Counted from the stretch's first letter, positions 12,061 to 23,550 are shown. The stretch is 64,000 nucleotides of DNA from Siphonodentalium dalli (GCA_032622095.1 CP136062.1:134557282-134621281), one strand, 5' to 3'. Program-made: numbers and translations. The notes: generated by a model not told the origin, from the letters alone.

Positions 12061-12850
12061 GCAAAAAGAGAGAAAGTTTATTGCAAAGTCACTTAATATA
12101 GCGAAACAAGCTCAAAATATTTACACTATGTACCCATTTAATCGTACACGCACATTCGTGTATATACATATGTTATAGAGATTCACATACAGAATATACA
12201 ATTTTTAGTCATAAAAATCTAAACAAATAAGCACCATTTAACAACTATTTAGACAATTTCTTAAATGCTATTTTGATGAATATCTGTACAGACATTTTTT
12301 TTAGAACGCTCATGTTTTGAAGAGTTAGAAGACCGTGACACTTTTCCCTGGTGGCCGAGATTTTCCCATAGTATTTGGGGATGTACCTCTGGCGGATTTG
12401 TTTTAATTCATCGCAGATAATAATCTGACCCCAAAACGTCACTAATCATGAAACCACATGATTAGATTCCCCATATCGTGAAGAAAAATATGTATCAATT
12501 TGATGAAATCTGCTCTAAAAATATTTTTTATCAATTTTGATGCCTTAGACACCTAGGCCTATAATTCTAAATATACCCACATGAAAACACTGAAGTTGTG
12601 TACCTGACCGGCAGCCTCGAACTCGTTGATGGTTGGCGAATCCATAAGAAGGAGCAACGACGCTATACATGGAGACGAAAATCCCCAATTAAAATGGCCA
12701 TGGAGACAAGATTATTTGATTTATTTCTGAATATCTACTAAATGTAACATGGAAAGCCACTGAGATTTTACCCGGACCACCATATATATTACCTCACTTC
12801 ATTTAGCTGCCAATGCTATCAAGTTTGATCGGATTTTTTTGAAATTTAAC
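12061..12850. other. stretch without a supported gene
   Basis: AT-rich. A possible short first exon on the - strand (12604-12645, ATG followed by a CAG/GT junction) was considered and not accepted. Nothing else is recognised. Confidence 0.5.
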
Positions 12851-12854
12851 ACCG

Positions 12855-13045
12855 TATTGTACTGTGGAGAATATGCGGAACTTGGTCAAAAAATTCATAT
12901 AAGAAAATAAGATGAAATATTCTCACTCTTCATGTGACGATAACGCCACATTGTACTGTGGAGAATATGCGGAACTTGCAAAAAAGAATCATGCCAGAAA
13001 TAAGATGAAATATTCTCACTCTTCAATCTTCATGTGCGATAACGC
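12855..13045. repeat. two-copy tandem duplication, about 97 bp
   Basis: ATTGTACTGTGGAGAATATG followed by CGGAACTTG and, further on, AAGATGAAATATTCTCACTC and GATAACGCC occurs at about 12855-12949 and again at 12951-13045, with small differences. Confidence 0.85.
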
Positions 13046-13139
13046 CGAACGAACAACAACAGCGTGTTCCATTAACAAGCGCCTTTCTTGTGTGTATTAC
13101 TATTTGATATCAGAGGTAGTACAATAACAGTTTAAAACC

Positions 13140-13790
13140 GCAAACGAGAAAGAGCACAGACAGAGCAAAATCTTACATCCAATAAAAGAAAACTTATTTC
13201 TGACCTTGAAGGAGAAAATAAGAATTATGAAGAAAAGCAAAACAATGCCAAAAACCATGATTGATTGACGAAAATGGTAAAACTATCACCAAACAGAATG
13301 AAATTATGGTTGAAACCAAAATCGTTTATCATACTCTGTATTCTGAAAAACGTATACAGCTGAACCGGGACTTCGCTTATTCCTTAACAATGGAACATAA
13401 TACAAAATCAGGCCCCTTACAAGTTTCTAGTATCGAATGACCTTCTAGAGTTACAAATGCAGAAAAAGAACAAAAGGCCCGGGCCAATTATCAAATTATT
13501 CTGTATATGGACTCTGAATGAATCATTTCAAGCTGGCGAATTATCAATTTCACAAAAGCAAGGGATTATAACATTACTTCCATAAAAAGACAAAAGCCGA
13601 CAAAAGCTGAAAAACTGGCGCCCCTTTTCTCTTTTGAATACACATAATTCGAGGCCCCCCATCTATCATTAACGCAGACCAAACTGGCTTTCCATACAGG
13701 GTGGATACATTGGTGACAACACCCAACTAATTTACGATTTAATCCACAGGACAAAATATAAAATATATATTATTGATTTGGAGGGATGTT
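13140..13790 (+). pseudogene. L1-clade LINE reverse transcriptase relic
   Basis: Translating across several frames gives, in order, the signatures of an L1-type pol. The linker before the RT has LIDENGKTITKQNEI and ETKIVYHTLYSEK near 13260-13345. FQAGELSISQKQGIITLLP is near 13530-13580. NWRPFSLLNT is near 13613-13642. ADQTGFPYRVDTL is near 13673-13710. Stops and indels are frequent, so it is long dead. The spacing and wording (sQ-qGiItLlPKkdKD, then NWRPISLLN, then QTGF) are typical of the L1/Tx1 group and differ from the CR1/Jockey-like LINEs elsewhere in the window. Confidence 0.7.
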
Positions 13791-14430
13791 AATGTGATAA
13801 AAGCAGACGACAAATACATAAAAATGCAGAGCCCTATTTATTGAGGGAAATGTTTAGATAATAAGTTCATCAAACGACCTATTAACTGAACATTTACTAT
13901 GTGATAACTACGGTGCTCATCAATGACGCTTTAGTAGCGGCTTTAGTATATAAATGCTGTACATCACATCACATTCGATTCACATTGCGTAAAAGTGAAT
14001 ACCTGGTTCGTGAATCTCAGAAGGTTGTCAATTGTTTGACGATGTCTGTGGTTTCTACGTGCATGTTAATCCCAACGAAATTGAGTCTCTGTGCGGTCTT
14101 CCTTCCTCCCAATGAAACTCACATTACTGCTGACGACGAATAACTTTAATAAAATTAGATCTTGTGTAAGTGTCGACAATAGAGCATATCTACCTCCTGA
14201 TATTGACCATTGGGTGTTTCTATAGTAGACAATCGTCTGCTCAGATATACATTAATTAATTTTGAAGCGTGTGCCTATGCTGGAACACAAGAATATACCT
14301 TGTTATCGTGATTAAATGTGTCAAATATAATGATGTGAAAAATGAAAGGCACTGTTATAACCATGGATAACTTTCTAATGACAGTGCACATGCACATAGA
14401 AGTTCAGTGAATTATGAGCTAGCAACATAT
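13791..14430. other. stretch without a supported gene
   Basis: Only short frames of no recognisable family. Confidence 0.45.
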
Positions 14431-14745
14431 AAGTTGTATACAGCCATTATGACATTGAAAGAATGCATCTTTTATACCGAAATGATAGAAATTTATCACC
14501 AATTTTTGTGTCGCGCGTATGTGATATAAACGCTCTTTATTTTTATCAACATCAGAAACATATTATTAGGTAACCGTCAGTATCCATATGGACAATGTAT
14601 TTTGTATCAAAAGCGGTGTGTATTCAAAGTCGAATTAGACTTTATGTCGCTCAGTGGAAACTAGCTAGGCCACACATGGTCCGTATCTCGGCAGAGAATA
14701 ATTTTGCTCATACGATATGATACACACAATTTCATATTGATACGA
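14431..14745 (+). repeat. duplicated segment, copy A (empty site of the 15625-18889 element)
   Basis: Starting at GTTGTATACAGCCATT, this 315-base stretch is about 85-90% like 15325-15624 joined to 18890-18915. It holds the sequence TTTTGCTCA-TACGATATGATACAC uninterrupted, whereas in copy B the 3.27-kb element sits at the hyphen. It therefore documents the pre-insertion state. Confidence 0.85.
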
Positions 14746-15006
14746 TATGTTTATTACCTCCATTTCTGAAGAGCATACACAGTGTTACACAGTATTCATA
14801 AGTATATAGATCCGATACCAAATTCTATACAATAAATTAGGATATATACATTGCGTAACGTATTGTACAAATTTGCCATTCAAGCAGAGGCGAAGAGGGA
14901 ATATAGATGAGAGATGGATAGTGCTGGGGTGTCATTGAGTACAGAAAGAGAGAGGAGATATACAGAGAAAGAGAGAAAGAGAAGATAGCTATACAGATAC
15001 AAATCT

Positions 15007-15471
15007 TTGAGCACAATGCTATATATGATGTCTCACACGCAAGTGGCTTCTTGGCAGAGAGATCAATACAATTGTCTTATTTCTTTCTCACACGCAAGTG
15101 GTTACTGTCACAAAACAAATAATCTTTCATCGGAGAACGCGAACTCCATCATGTTAAACAATTTGTTTGATGAACCGACATGCCCAGAGGAGAAACTGTG
15201 CCGCGAATATCAAAAGTTTCTCCTAACAGAGTTATACGACCGGTGGTGGGTCAAAGGCAGTGCCCCCTAGAAAGAATTCGTGAAGACGATTTGGCTCCAG
15301 GGGATCCATGAACATGAAGACATCGAGTTGTATACAGCCATTCTGACATTGAAAGAATGCACCGACATCTTATACCGAAATGATAGAAATGTATCACCAA
15401 TTTTTATGTCGCGCGTATGTGATATAAACGCTCTTTATTTTTTGAAATATCACAAACAGATTATTAGGTAA
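15007..15471 (+). pseudogene. coding-like remnant of unknown protein with one in-frame stop
   Basis: One reading frame runs from 15007 to 15471 interrupted by a single TAG at 15268. It contains CPEEKLCREYQKFLLTEL, YDRWWVKGSAP before the stop and KEFVKTIWLQG, LYTAILTLKECTDILYRN after it. Part of the frame (from 15327) is also present, more decayed, in the duplicated segment at 14431. I do not recognise the family. Its presence in a duplicated repeat suggests a transposable-element origin. Confidence 0.35.
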
Positions 15472-15624
15472 CCGTCAGTATCCATATAGACAATGTATTT
15501 TGTATCAAAAGCGCTGTGTATTCAAAGTCGAATTAGACCATTTTCTGTCGCTCAGTGGAAACTAGCAAGGCTACAAATGGTCTGTAATAAGACTCTGTAG
15601 CTTGGCAGAGTGTAATTTTGCTCA
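15325..15624 (+). repeat. duplicated segment, copy B (left part; continues at 18890)
   Basis: Paralogous to 14431-14730. It ends ...TTTTGCTCA at 15624, where the 3.27-kb element starts, and resumes TACGATATGATACACACAATT at 18890. Confidence 0.85.
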
Positions 15625-16029
15625 TTTCGGCCAATTTGGCCGGTTACTTCATGTGACTTTTTCATCTGACGTGTGTGTCGGAATAATGATATGGAGGATT
15701 TATGTAAATGTTAGCCCAAACTACATTTCCAAGTAACGATGGTTTTGTTGTTTATTTTGAGGAATAATACCGCGTCAGATGAATTCAGCCCAAATATGTT
15801 AACAGTTGTCGTGTAAAACATTCGGCAGTAAGTTAGCGTTATTTAGTATTTGTGGATGTCCTTTAACATGGGGAAAATAGACTACTGCGCTTGAACGAGC
15901 ATGTGAATTGTCGTTTTTAATGTATAGCAACTTTATAATCAATAACAGAGGCATTCTCTGTCAAATAAGGTCGCTCTATTTACGATACCAATTGGGGAAC
16001 TTTGTAAATTAAATTACGCGTAAACTTAA

Positions 16030-16900
16030 CCTGCTGCAAATAGAAAAGGTGTCGGAATCGGCGTACTCGCCCCATGGACTAACTCGCCCAATCGGCGCGT
16101 GCCAACTCGGAATAAAAGGCCAACTCGGAATAAAAGATGCATACGTGGTGTTATATGGCGTTTGGTCCGTTGTTTCTCAATGAATATTATTGAAATTTGG
16201 TGTATATGTCCGGGCTGGGACATGGAATACAACAACGTTTGAATTGTTTTTAAATTTACAAATTTGTTGATTTTATTCATTTTGTTTTCGTTCTGAAACA
16301 CACTATAAAGTGTATATAATATAATAACGAACACGAGACATACATAATTTATGAACTGTTAACAAAAGATATCAAATTCAATACATGACAAAGATGACTC
16401 AGTGGAGTTTATAAAGTGAACATAAAAACATTGAGGTAAGAATCTGTTTAAGGAATTCAACTTTATTTAATGATAATAAACACATAAATTAAAATAACAA
16501 ACATGAGACATACATGATTTATAAACTGTTAACAACAGATATCAAACTCAATACATGACAAAGATGACTCAGTGAAGTTTATAAAGTGAACATAAAAATA
16601 TTAAGGTAAAAATCTTTTTAAGCATTACTAAACCGTTTAGCACAGTCCACTTCACTCATCCGATCATCACTAAACTTCATATTTATCTTGATATTGATCT
16701 ATCAGATGAGAGCTATCAAATATTTTTTTAATTTTATAGGAAAAAATGGTCGCCAGCGGCCATATTGCATTTACGTTATATGTTATCGCGTCATGTCGAT
16801 ATCTAGTATTACTTAGAAATTTCACCTTTCCAGATTCATAATTGCTCCATTGACTGTAACAGATGGAATTATTCCCCTCTTCGGATAGAGTGTCACTGAA
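16030..16900 (-). pseudogene. exon-like module C within the Helitron-like element
   Basis: On the - strand near 16850-16700 a frame reads ESGKVKFLSNTRYRHDAI then NAIWPLATIF and IFDSSHLI. It is preceded by a plausible splice acceptor (CTGTTACAG). It parallels modules A and B (CGKL-YL-NTGYPN...CW...FDSSHL), so it is a diverged repeat of the same domain. Three aligned cysteine/tryptophan/Tyr-Pro positions resemble CUB domains. The 102-codon frame at 16026-16334 is probably spurious. Confidence 0.3.
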
Positions 16901-17205
16901 ACTTTATTTTGTCAGACTGTCTGTATAGTCACTGATTATATATGGCAATAATCTGTAATAAGATGTAGCACTATTTTATTTTATATTTACATGCAGTGCT
17001 GTTTTTATACAACAATTCTAATCCCCCCTAGATCATCATGTGATCGACCATACATCGCGCGAGGACCTGGTTGAATTAAGGGGGGTTTTTATGGATAACT
17101 TCTGTCCTCAAGCTAGATTATACTTATGACATTTAATGGCATGTTTCTAACATGGAGGGTTAGATATGCGTGAGACACCACCACTCTTCAATTCACACCA
17201 AGTTA

Positions 17206-17568
17206 TCAGCTGTCATATTCGGATATTAGAACCCATAGCCATGATATATGGTTTATTTTGTGTATACTAGTAATATTGTTATTTTCAGTACCTTTATATA
17301 CCAGTACTGTGTATAACAATGCATATACATTAATCCATGTATACATGTATATTGATTCAACGGATTCAGTGGTTTTGTCCATCAGTCTATCAAATTTGCG
17401 GGGAAAACATGGCCACAAGCAGTACACCCTGTTAAATTTCGAATTTGAATCAATTGGCGCACCCTGCAGCCAGCTTTTATTGGAGAACTTTTTCTCATGT
17501 GGATAGTTTGGGTCACCGCTAGATGTGAGCCATGTTTTGTTCTCAAGCTGTCCTTGTGAAGACATCAC
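17206..17568 (-). pseudogene. exon-like module B (120-codon frame), CUB-like start
   Basis: The open frame contains LTSSGDPNYPHEKKFSNKSW near its N terminus. This is the SP-YP...C-W layout seen at the start of CUB domains. It continues into VYCLWPCFPRKFD, echoing CWRQCFPKKFKAFD of module A. The inverted copy (39381-39743) encodes the same 120 residues with only three changes seen (His/Arg, Lys/Ile, Val/Leu). An acceptor-like CCGCTGGCAG precedes it. Whether it is expressed is unknown; it may be a captured fragment of a host gene. Confidence 0.35.
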
Positions 17569-17751
17569 TGCCAGCGGTGATCTTGAATTTTACTATTTTT
17601 ATGGCTAAATAATTTGGTTGATCCTACAGACGACACCCCTTGTCCGATCGTCACCAGATTCCACAATGATCTTCTGGATAACCAGGGAGAGAGTAATCTA
17701 ATTTTCCCGAATTTCGTTAAAAAACATTACCACAGGCAGCAATTTGGTATC

Positions 17752-17990
17752 TTACTGTTTGATCCTCTTTTGCGTGACTGAATTGTTTAGCAACTGTACA
17801 GTCATATCCCTCATCTGATAGTCACCACACTTTATATTGATCTTCGGGCTGACAACTAGATGGGAGCTATCGAATGCTTTGAATTTTTTTGGAAAACATT
17901 GTCGCCAGCAGTCATCTTCTATTTTGTTTTTTATATACATGTATATCTCTTCATTCGGATAGCCAGTATTACGTAGGTACTTCAACTTTC
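17752..17990 (-). pseudogene. exon-like module A, CUB-like
   Basis: The frame reads ECGKLKYLRNTGYPNEEIYM ... DDCWRQCFPKKFKAFDSS. The order Cys-Gly-x-Leu, then Gly-Tyr-Pro-Asn, then Cys-x-x-Cys/Trp is that of the first half of a CUB domain (family knowledge). It is bounded by an acceptor-like GATGACAG and a strong donor-like ACA/GTAAGA, so it reads as a single exon of about 240 bases. The inverted copy is at 38950-39195. Confidence 0.4.
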
Positions 17991-18179
17991 CGCATTCCTG
18001 TCATCATTTGAAATATAAAAATTTACCTGATACCATGCACCCTTCAAAATTTGTTTCGTCGTATCTATTTTAATGACCCGTATGGTAATATTGATACAGA
18101 TATATTTGTCAAACATTTCTTTGTACAATATACAGGTATTTAGTTTGTAACTAAATCTAGAAATATATAATAGTAGCTG

Positions 18180-18760
18180 GTGGACCCTACTTCGTCCGGG
18201 ATGTTCCCCTCTGATTTTCGGATAATTGCGCGATTTAACCTTGAATTGACCATTTTAAAGGTGAACGTCATGTCGGGTCACGATTTGACCCGCCCAAAAC
18301 ACTCCCCGGACAAAAGTCACGACAAAAGTACCCGTCGAAATCCGCCCGGCTTTACCCGATTTGACAATTTTGAATGTCAAGATCAGGTCAGGGTCATAAT
18401 TTGACCCACCCGAAACACTCCTGGGACAAAAGTAACAGTAGGTATTATATTTCGTTGAAATACTTCCGTTTTACCAGATTTGACCTTGAATTGATCTTTT
18501 TGAATGTCAAAGTCAGGTCGGGATCAAGATTTGACCCGTCCAAATAGTCCAGAAACATGCCTACATCAGCACGTTCGAGAACATGGTCCCACGTGAAATT
18601 GGACCCGTCAATATTGCTCCCGGGATCGAAGTAGTCCTACACACAAATTTTTAGTCGGATCGGTCAAGGTCCAGAAACATGCCTATGAGCGAGGTCAAGT
18701 TGACACGTTAAATACCAAATCCGAGTCGGATCAGTCGAGCAGTGTTAGAGTCTATAACAC
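18180..18760. repeat. GGTCAAGGTCA-type repeat units inside the Helitron-like element
   Basis: Four to five degenerate units of 110-130 bp carry TTTGACCTTGAATTGA, GACCCG-CCAAAACACT and GACAAAAGT. They are homologous to the direct repeats at 30016-31320, and the same units lie inverted at 38190-38765. Confidence 0.8.
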
Positions 18761-18915
18761 ATACACACATGCATTCATGCATACACACATACATACAGAC
18801 AGGTGTTCCAAAATGTATAGTCGATAGCTACAACAATTCTATGGTAGATAGTTCACGGCCGACCTGATGCATGCATCTTAGTTTTCTTGTACGATATGAT
18901 ACACACAATTATATA

Positions 18916-20690
18916 TTGATGTCGCGGAATAGAAATAATCAGAGGCTCGAACATTATGTTGGTAGTTAATGGCGCACAGTCAACGTACAAAGCAATTTAA
19001 TCACCAGTATTTGTTCACACACAAAGAAAACCTAGCTGTATAGCAAGCTCAGAAGCACCGCAAAACCCAAATCTGGCGCTTGGTTCTTCGTGAAAGTCTG
19101 ACGTCTTTTATGTGCATACGTATATTTATACCGTGTAGACTTGACTTTACTCTGCCTTCTCGTCCTTCATTAATTTCCTTTCGAAAATTTGTACTTTAAT
19201 GTATTGATATTTATACTCTTATAGTACACCCACTCTTTGTCAGAGAATTATGTCAGTACGCCCTAAACCATTTAGTTTCCGATAAATATCGATAAATGAG
19301 ACGTTTCGAACTTTTGTTCTGGGGGGAAATAGTCCTTGGCAGACAGCAAAACCACATCCATTGACACGGTTCGTGTGAGTTGAAATTGCACGTGGATTTT
19401 GTCACGGTAACAATTGTCCAGGCACATATTGCTGTCCAGTACAGCTTTGTTCGAAATTACACTTCGATATATGCAACCATATAATAAAATACATTTTCGC
19501 TGTAAATATAACGTATTATATATAGGAACATATCATGTCGACGCAACTATCTGTATTTTGGGCACGAACGCATTTTAGGACAGTTTTGAATTATCAAAGT
19601 AATATCGTTCGGCCCAGAAAAACAGTAACTATATTATGATGACATGAACAATATAAAGTCGAGGTCGAACAAAGGAGCTGGGTTTTAAATAGGTATTATT
19701 GGTATTATTAGTGTACCAAGTGACCTAATTGCTAGGACTTCCCGACGTGACGCAGCTGAAGATAATTATTTTGTTTGGCTTCTTAAATTTGATTGATCGC
19801 GTGCCTAGCGATGAGTGATTGGAACAACGTGATCCCATATTAATATAGGTTCTAGGAGTGCTTCTCTGTGTGTCAAGGACTAAGTGTTGGTTAAACAAAA
19901 GTCTATGCTGACATAGTTTCTTTTATTTGTATGACGAGACAGTAGTGACTGTTGTTTAGAGACAGGTTGTCAGTGACTCGCCACTATAGTTGTATAAATA
20001 TTACTATATCATGGCGACTGCAGCATTACCGTGACAACCCTTACGTGCGTATTAGGAACTGCATTGGTAAATTGTTCGGTCTAACATCAGCTTACCTCCT
20101 TGTATTTTAGTGAATCTTCAGTTCCAATCTGATGCAATATTATGTAAAAGTAGTGCGGCAATGAAGGGTGGGGTGGGTGGCGAACAGATCCCCCATTCTT
20201 ATTTGATGTGCAATCGCAGTCGTATGGAAAATTACAGGTTGGGACTCAGAAGTTTAAACCAATGGGATTTGATACTCCCTAAAATCGCAATATCAACACA
20301 ATACCTTAAACTCAATGGATGTATATACAATTTGAATTGCACAGCCATTATAAATGGATAATTATACTGAGTGATATGAATATGACATTCGGAGACAGAA
20401 TGCATGAGTTAATTAGCTTAAACACGGCTTTGCCTTGTGTTATCTGTCCGATTGTCCAGAGTGGAACCGTAATAAAATTAAGCATTCTTAGGACAATAAC
20501 TGCATCCATGGAACAAAAACTCTGCACTAGGAAGACAATATATAGCCAGTGTCAGCCACACGTACGTGTAACGTGTGTTACTATGGTATTTCTATAGAGA
20601 TGCACATGGCGGGAAATGTCAGCTGATTTGATGGCGCCAAAACTACACGTTTATTATATACCGGCGAAACTTGTGTAATAGTCGGGAACA
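18916..20690. other. stretch without a supported gene
   Basis: The first bases continue the duplicated segment. After that, no coding frame, repeat or RNA gene is recognised. Confidence 0.5.
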
Positions 20691-20695
20691 GAGGA

Positions 20696-21184
20696 CACGG
20701 TGGGGAATCACGTGGTTTCGAGGTTGGTGAGTACCACGCATTCAGAATATGTAAACGCACATACACATAATGTATGAGGAACTGACACAAAACATAGCAT
20801 GTTTACTGTTACGAGCATATGGTAGTTTATTTTAAAAACAAATTCATACCTTATTTGTTGCGAAATTCGCGGTAGTTTTCTATAACATTCTGACCAAAGT
20901 TGCCAGTCGGAGGTTCGTGGATACACCAGTTCATACATCTAGGAGAATCCTTCGACTGACAACTTTGGTCAGAATGTTATAGCAAACAACTTGGACACAC
21001 ATGAGGTATCAGCTTGTTTGAACAATAGTGTAGCATATGCTCACAGCTGCCAAAGTACTATGTAATATATCACTATCCTAGTCTATTGCCCTTTACCTAG
21101 TTTCTGGTCGCGTTTTCGATCGTCTTGGCCATTTTGAATGCGTGATATACTCTTCAACTCGAAACCACGTGATTCCCCACCGTG
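20696..21184. mobile_element. 489-bp foldback MITE
   Basis: Inverted ends CACGGTGGGGAATCACGTGG (20696) and CCACGTGATTCCCCACCGTG (to 21184). Inner arms also pair: CTATAACATTCTGACCAAAG near 20880 faces CTTTGGTCAGAATGTTATAG near 20962. No target duplication is clear. Confidence 0.8.
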
Positions 21185-21723
21185 AGGGAAGGCGAGACAC
21201 TATATTGTATTTATTGGTCATTTTGTGCTGATCAACACATTACTGGTATTCTGATGAGTGGTACATACATGTTGATTTCCGTGCTGTTAAACCACGACAT
21301 GCGTATACAAGCAGTCCCAACGAGACTAGAGACATGCACTTATTTGGCTTAAAGTGATGTGAAACACTCCGGTAGGGTGATCAAATGGAAATGGAGAATA
21401 ATCTTGTTCAAATTAGTTATTTTTACAGATATTATATCTAAATTGACAACACACACCGTCATTCGCATATATTAATTAAATGCAGTGACTGCCGATTGCG
21501 AAGTCGTTTTCATTAGTTTATCGCCGATAGAAGCGTCCCGATTCGAGTGGTAAATATTTACAATTTAGCGTAGTTCAGACAATGTTTTCTATGGAGTGGT
21601 ATGGTCGATTTGCTTACAATTTCGGTGATGTTTCTCGAATGCTACATCCCCCCAGTTGGCATAGCACCTGAATACTAACTTATCAGTTTCACGCACCAGA
21701 ACAAATACATAATATGTCTTTAA

Positions 21724-22208
21724 AGGCCCAGTTAATTTTCGAACCCCCAGATCACATATATAATATGTATGCCATATTATATACCATTTGAAAGAGGAAG
21801 CTCCAAAACATTGTATTATCAACTTATCCTGTGTAATAAACTGTGAACATGTAGTTTTTGTTGAATTACCATCATGTTTTTGTCATCTAGATTTTTAGTA
21901 AAAAGTGTATTATTTTCAATGGAAGGGAAATAACTCTATATCTTAAAAGATAGAGTTATTCCCCTCCCATTGAAAATTCATATTTAGTTTGAATTATGTT
22001 GCATTCTGGGAGCCAAAACGGGGGTAATCATTCTATGATTTCACCTGTTTTCTATTTCTCTATGGGCATCTTCTGAGACACAGATATTTCAAATGGTGAT
22101 GAATTTTAGTAGTTTAATCATATTTTATGGCACAGCTTGTTATTAAAACCGTACATCAAGTCACTATAAAAACAAAACAAATCGGTGACTCGAAAATTAA
22201 GGGGGCCT
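21724..22208. mobile_element. TTAA-flanked MITE, 485 bp
   Basis: Flanked by TTAA at 21720-21723 and 22209-22212. Ends are AGGCCCAGTTAATTTTCGA and, in reverse, AGGCCCCCTTAATTTTCGA. A 70-base internal hairpin (about 21905-21978) centres on AACTCTATATCTTAAAAGATAGAGTT. Confidence 0.75.
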
Positions 22209-22228
22209 TTAAAACAACGATCTTTTAA

Positions 22229-22620
22229 CCCTTTACCCAACAAAACGGCCAAAACCGGCCAAATAAAGCTGCAACAGCCTAAATTATCTTGGGTCTGTCT
22301 CAATAAAACCATACAAATATGGATATCATTGGAACCGGCTCATTGACCACATTGTGATGGTTACAGTTATGCCCTGTGCCAATGCATTCTCTTATATATG
22401 CGAGTCGACCATAGGTCGCCTCGCATATATAAGAGAATGCATTGACCTAAAAAAAAACTTTTTTTAACACTTTTTACCATTTTTTCTTACATTCTTTAAC
22501 AATTTTATAATTTTTAATGTGTTAAGCCAATGCATTCTCTTATATATGCGAGGCGACCTATGGTCGACTCGCATATATAAGAGAATGCATTGGCACAGGG
22601 CCATTCTGTTGGGTAAAGGG
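22229..22620. mobile_element. piggyBac-type MITE, 392 bp
   Basis: TTAA at 22225-22228 and 22621-22624 flanks inverted ends CCCTTTACCCAACA and TGTTGGGTAAAGGG. A TTAA duplication with CCC/GGG termini is the piggyBac signature. Inside are two hairpins of about 65 bases each, 22382-22445 and 22529-22593. Both are built from ATGCATTCTCTTATATATGCG and its complement, and they are inverted relative to each other. Confidence 0.85.
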
Positions 22621-22624
22621 TTAA

Positions 22625-22845
22625 AGAAGTTTTCGGCCGCTGTCCTTCTCAGCAGGTATACATCCCGGATAATTATATTTTATATATCTATAGGCATATA
22701 CACATGAACGATAATTACAGTTCACTCGATCGCGGATGTTCGTAGCGTATACGTTGACGTTCTTATGTGTATATGCCTAGCTATACAAGATGTAATTATC
22801 CATGAATGTATACTTGCTGCAGAAGGACAGCGACCCAAAGCTTCT
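22625..22845. mobile_element. TTAA-flanked foldback MITE, 221 bp
   Basis: Shares the TTAA at 22621-22624 with the previous MITE and has TTAA at 22846-22849. Arms pair along most of their length. AGAAGTTTTCGGCCGCTG faces CAGCGACCCAAAGCTTCT, and GGCATATACACATGAACG faces CGTTCTTATGTGTATATGCC. Confidence 0.8.
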
Positions 22846-22849
22846 TTAA

Positions 22850-23414
22850 AAGAGCGTTATTTTCATTATATATTTACCCAACGTCCCTGGATTATAGATG
22901 GAATGGACAATTTGCGTCTTATATTCTAATATTCATTCACCGCAACAAATATAATAATAGAAACAGGATGCTTCGACCGGTACCTCCGACGGGGTTACAT
23001 TTACTTTGTTTCCACGGCGTGAGGTGCGTTGAAGAATCTTTATTTCATTCTTAGGTTTCTCATTACTCTATCCATTAATATATTTGATAATTTCCATTAT
23101 ATATCACTGAGAATTACGTGCAATCATATTAGCCAGCATGCAAGAGTCACAAAATATTATAAACAAATTACCTGACCCTTTCTTATATCAACAGGCGGTA
23201 GTATAAATTTTCTAGATTACCCAGGCTCAGCTTCCGTTCGAACCCAACTGCATAACTATAGTAATCACTTTTTTCATGGCCGCAAAAAATTCATCAGCAA
23301 CCTAATACCACGACGGATAAGTCTCCGATGGGGGTCATAGTTAGTTAAAGTCACGGGCGGCGTTCGTTGCAGAAATATTTATATTTGTTCAAATCGCCAT
23401 CAACAGAAGGAACA
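22850..23414. other. stretch without a supported gene
   Basis: One AAAGAGCG motif at 22849. Otherwise AT-rich, with only short frames. Confidence 0.5.
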
Positions 23415-23491
23415 CCAGAATATATACAGTTCCGCTCATATGCCAAACATAATCACCGCGTAAATAGTATATTGTCGCCAAGACGTACGAT
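23415..23491 (-). repeat. dispersed repeat family R1, copy b (part 1)
   Basis: On the + strand this part reads GCGTAAATAGTATATTGTCGCCAAGACGTACGAT, ending in the 8-bp target duplication CGTACGAT. It continues beyond the hAT element at 26541. Confidence 0.8.
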
Positions 23492-23550
23492 CAGGGATGT
23501 GGCTAGAGGGTCTCCGCTGGGGGGTGTCCACCTTGGGAATTTCCAACTAC

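Larger units (their letters stand above)
15625..18889 (-). mobile_element. 3.27-kb Helitron-like non-autonomous element, copy 1
   Basis: The ends are defined by comparison with the empty paralogue at 14431-14745. Host ...GCTCA is followed by TTTCGGCCAATTTGGCC..., and the other end ...GATGCATGCATCTTAGTTTTCTTG is followed by host TACGATATG. No target duplication is present. Insertion between A and T, plus a 12-base palindrome (GATGCATGCATC) lying 12 bases before one end, recall Helitrons. However, the termini (TTTC...CTTG) are not the canonical TC...CTRR. A second copy with opposite orientation lies at 38049-41320. No Rep/helicase frame is present. Strand is given for the exon-like modules it carries. 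Confidence 0.65.

Noticed and set aside
12604..12645. Short first coding exon on the - strand (MDSPTINEFEAAGQ then CAG/GT)
   Set aside because: Only 14 codons; start and donor matches this short arise by chance, and no downstream exon was found.
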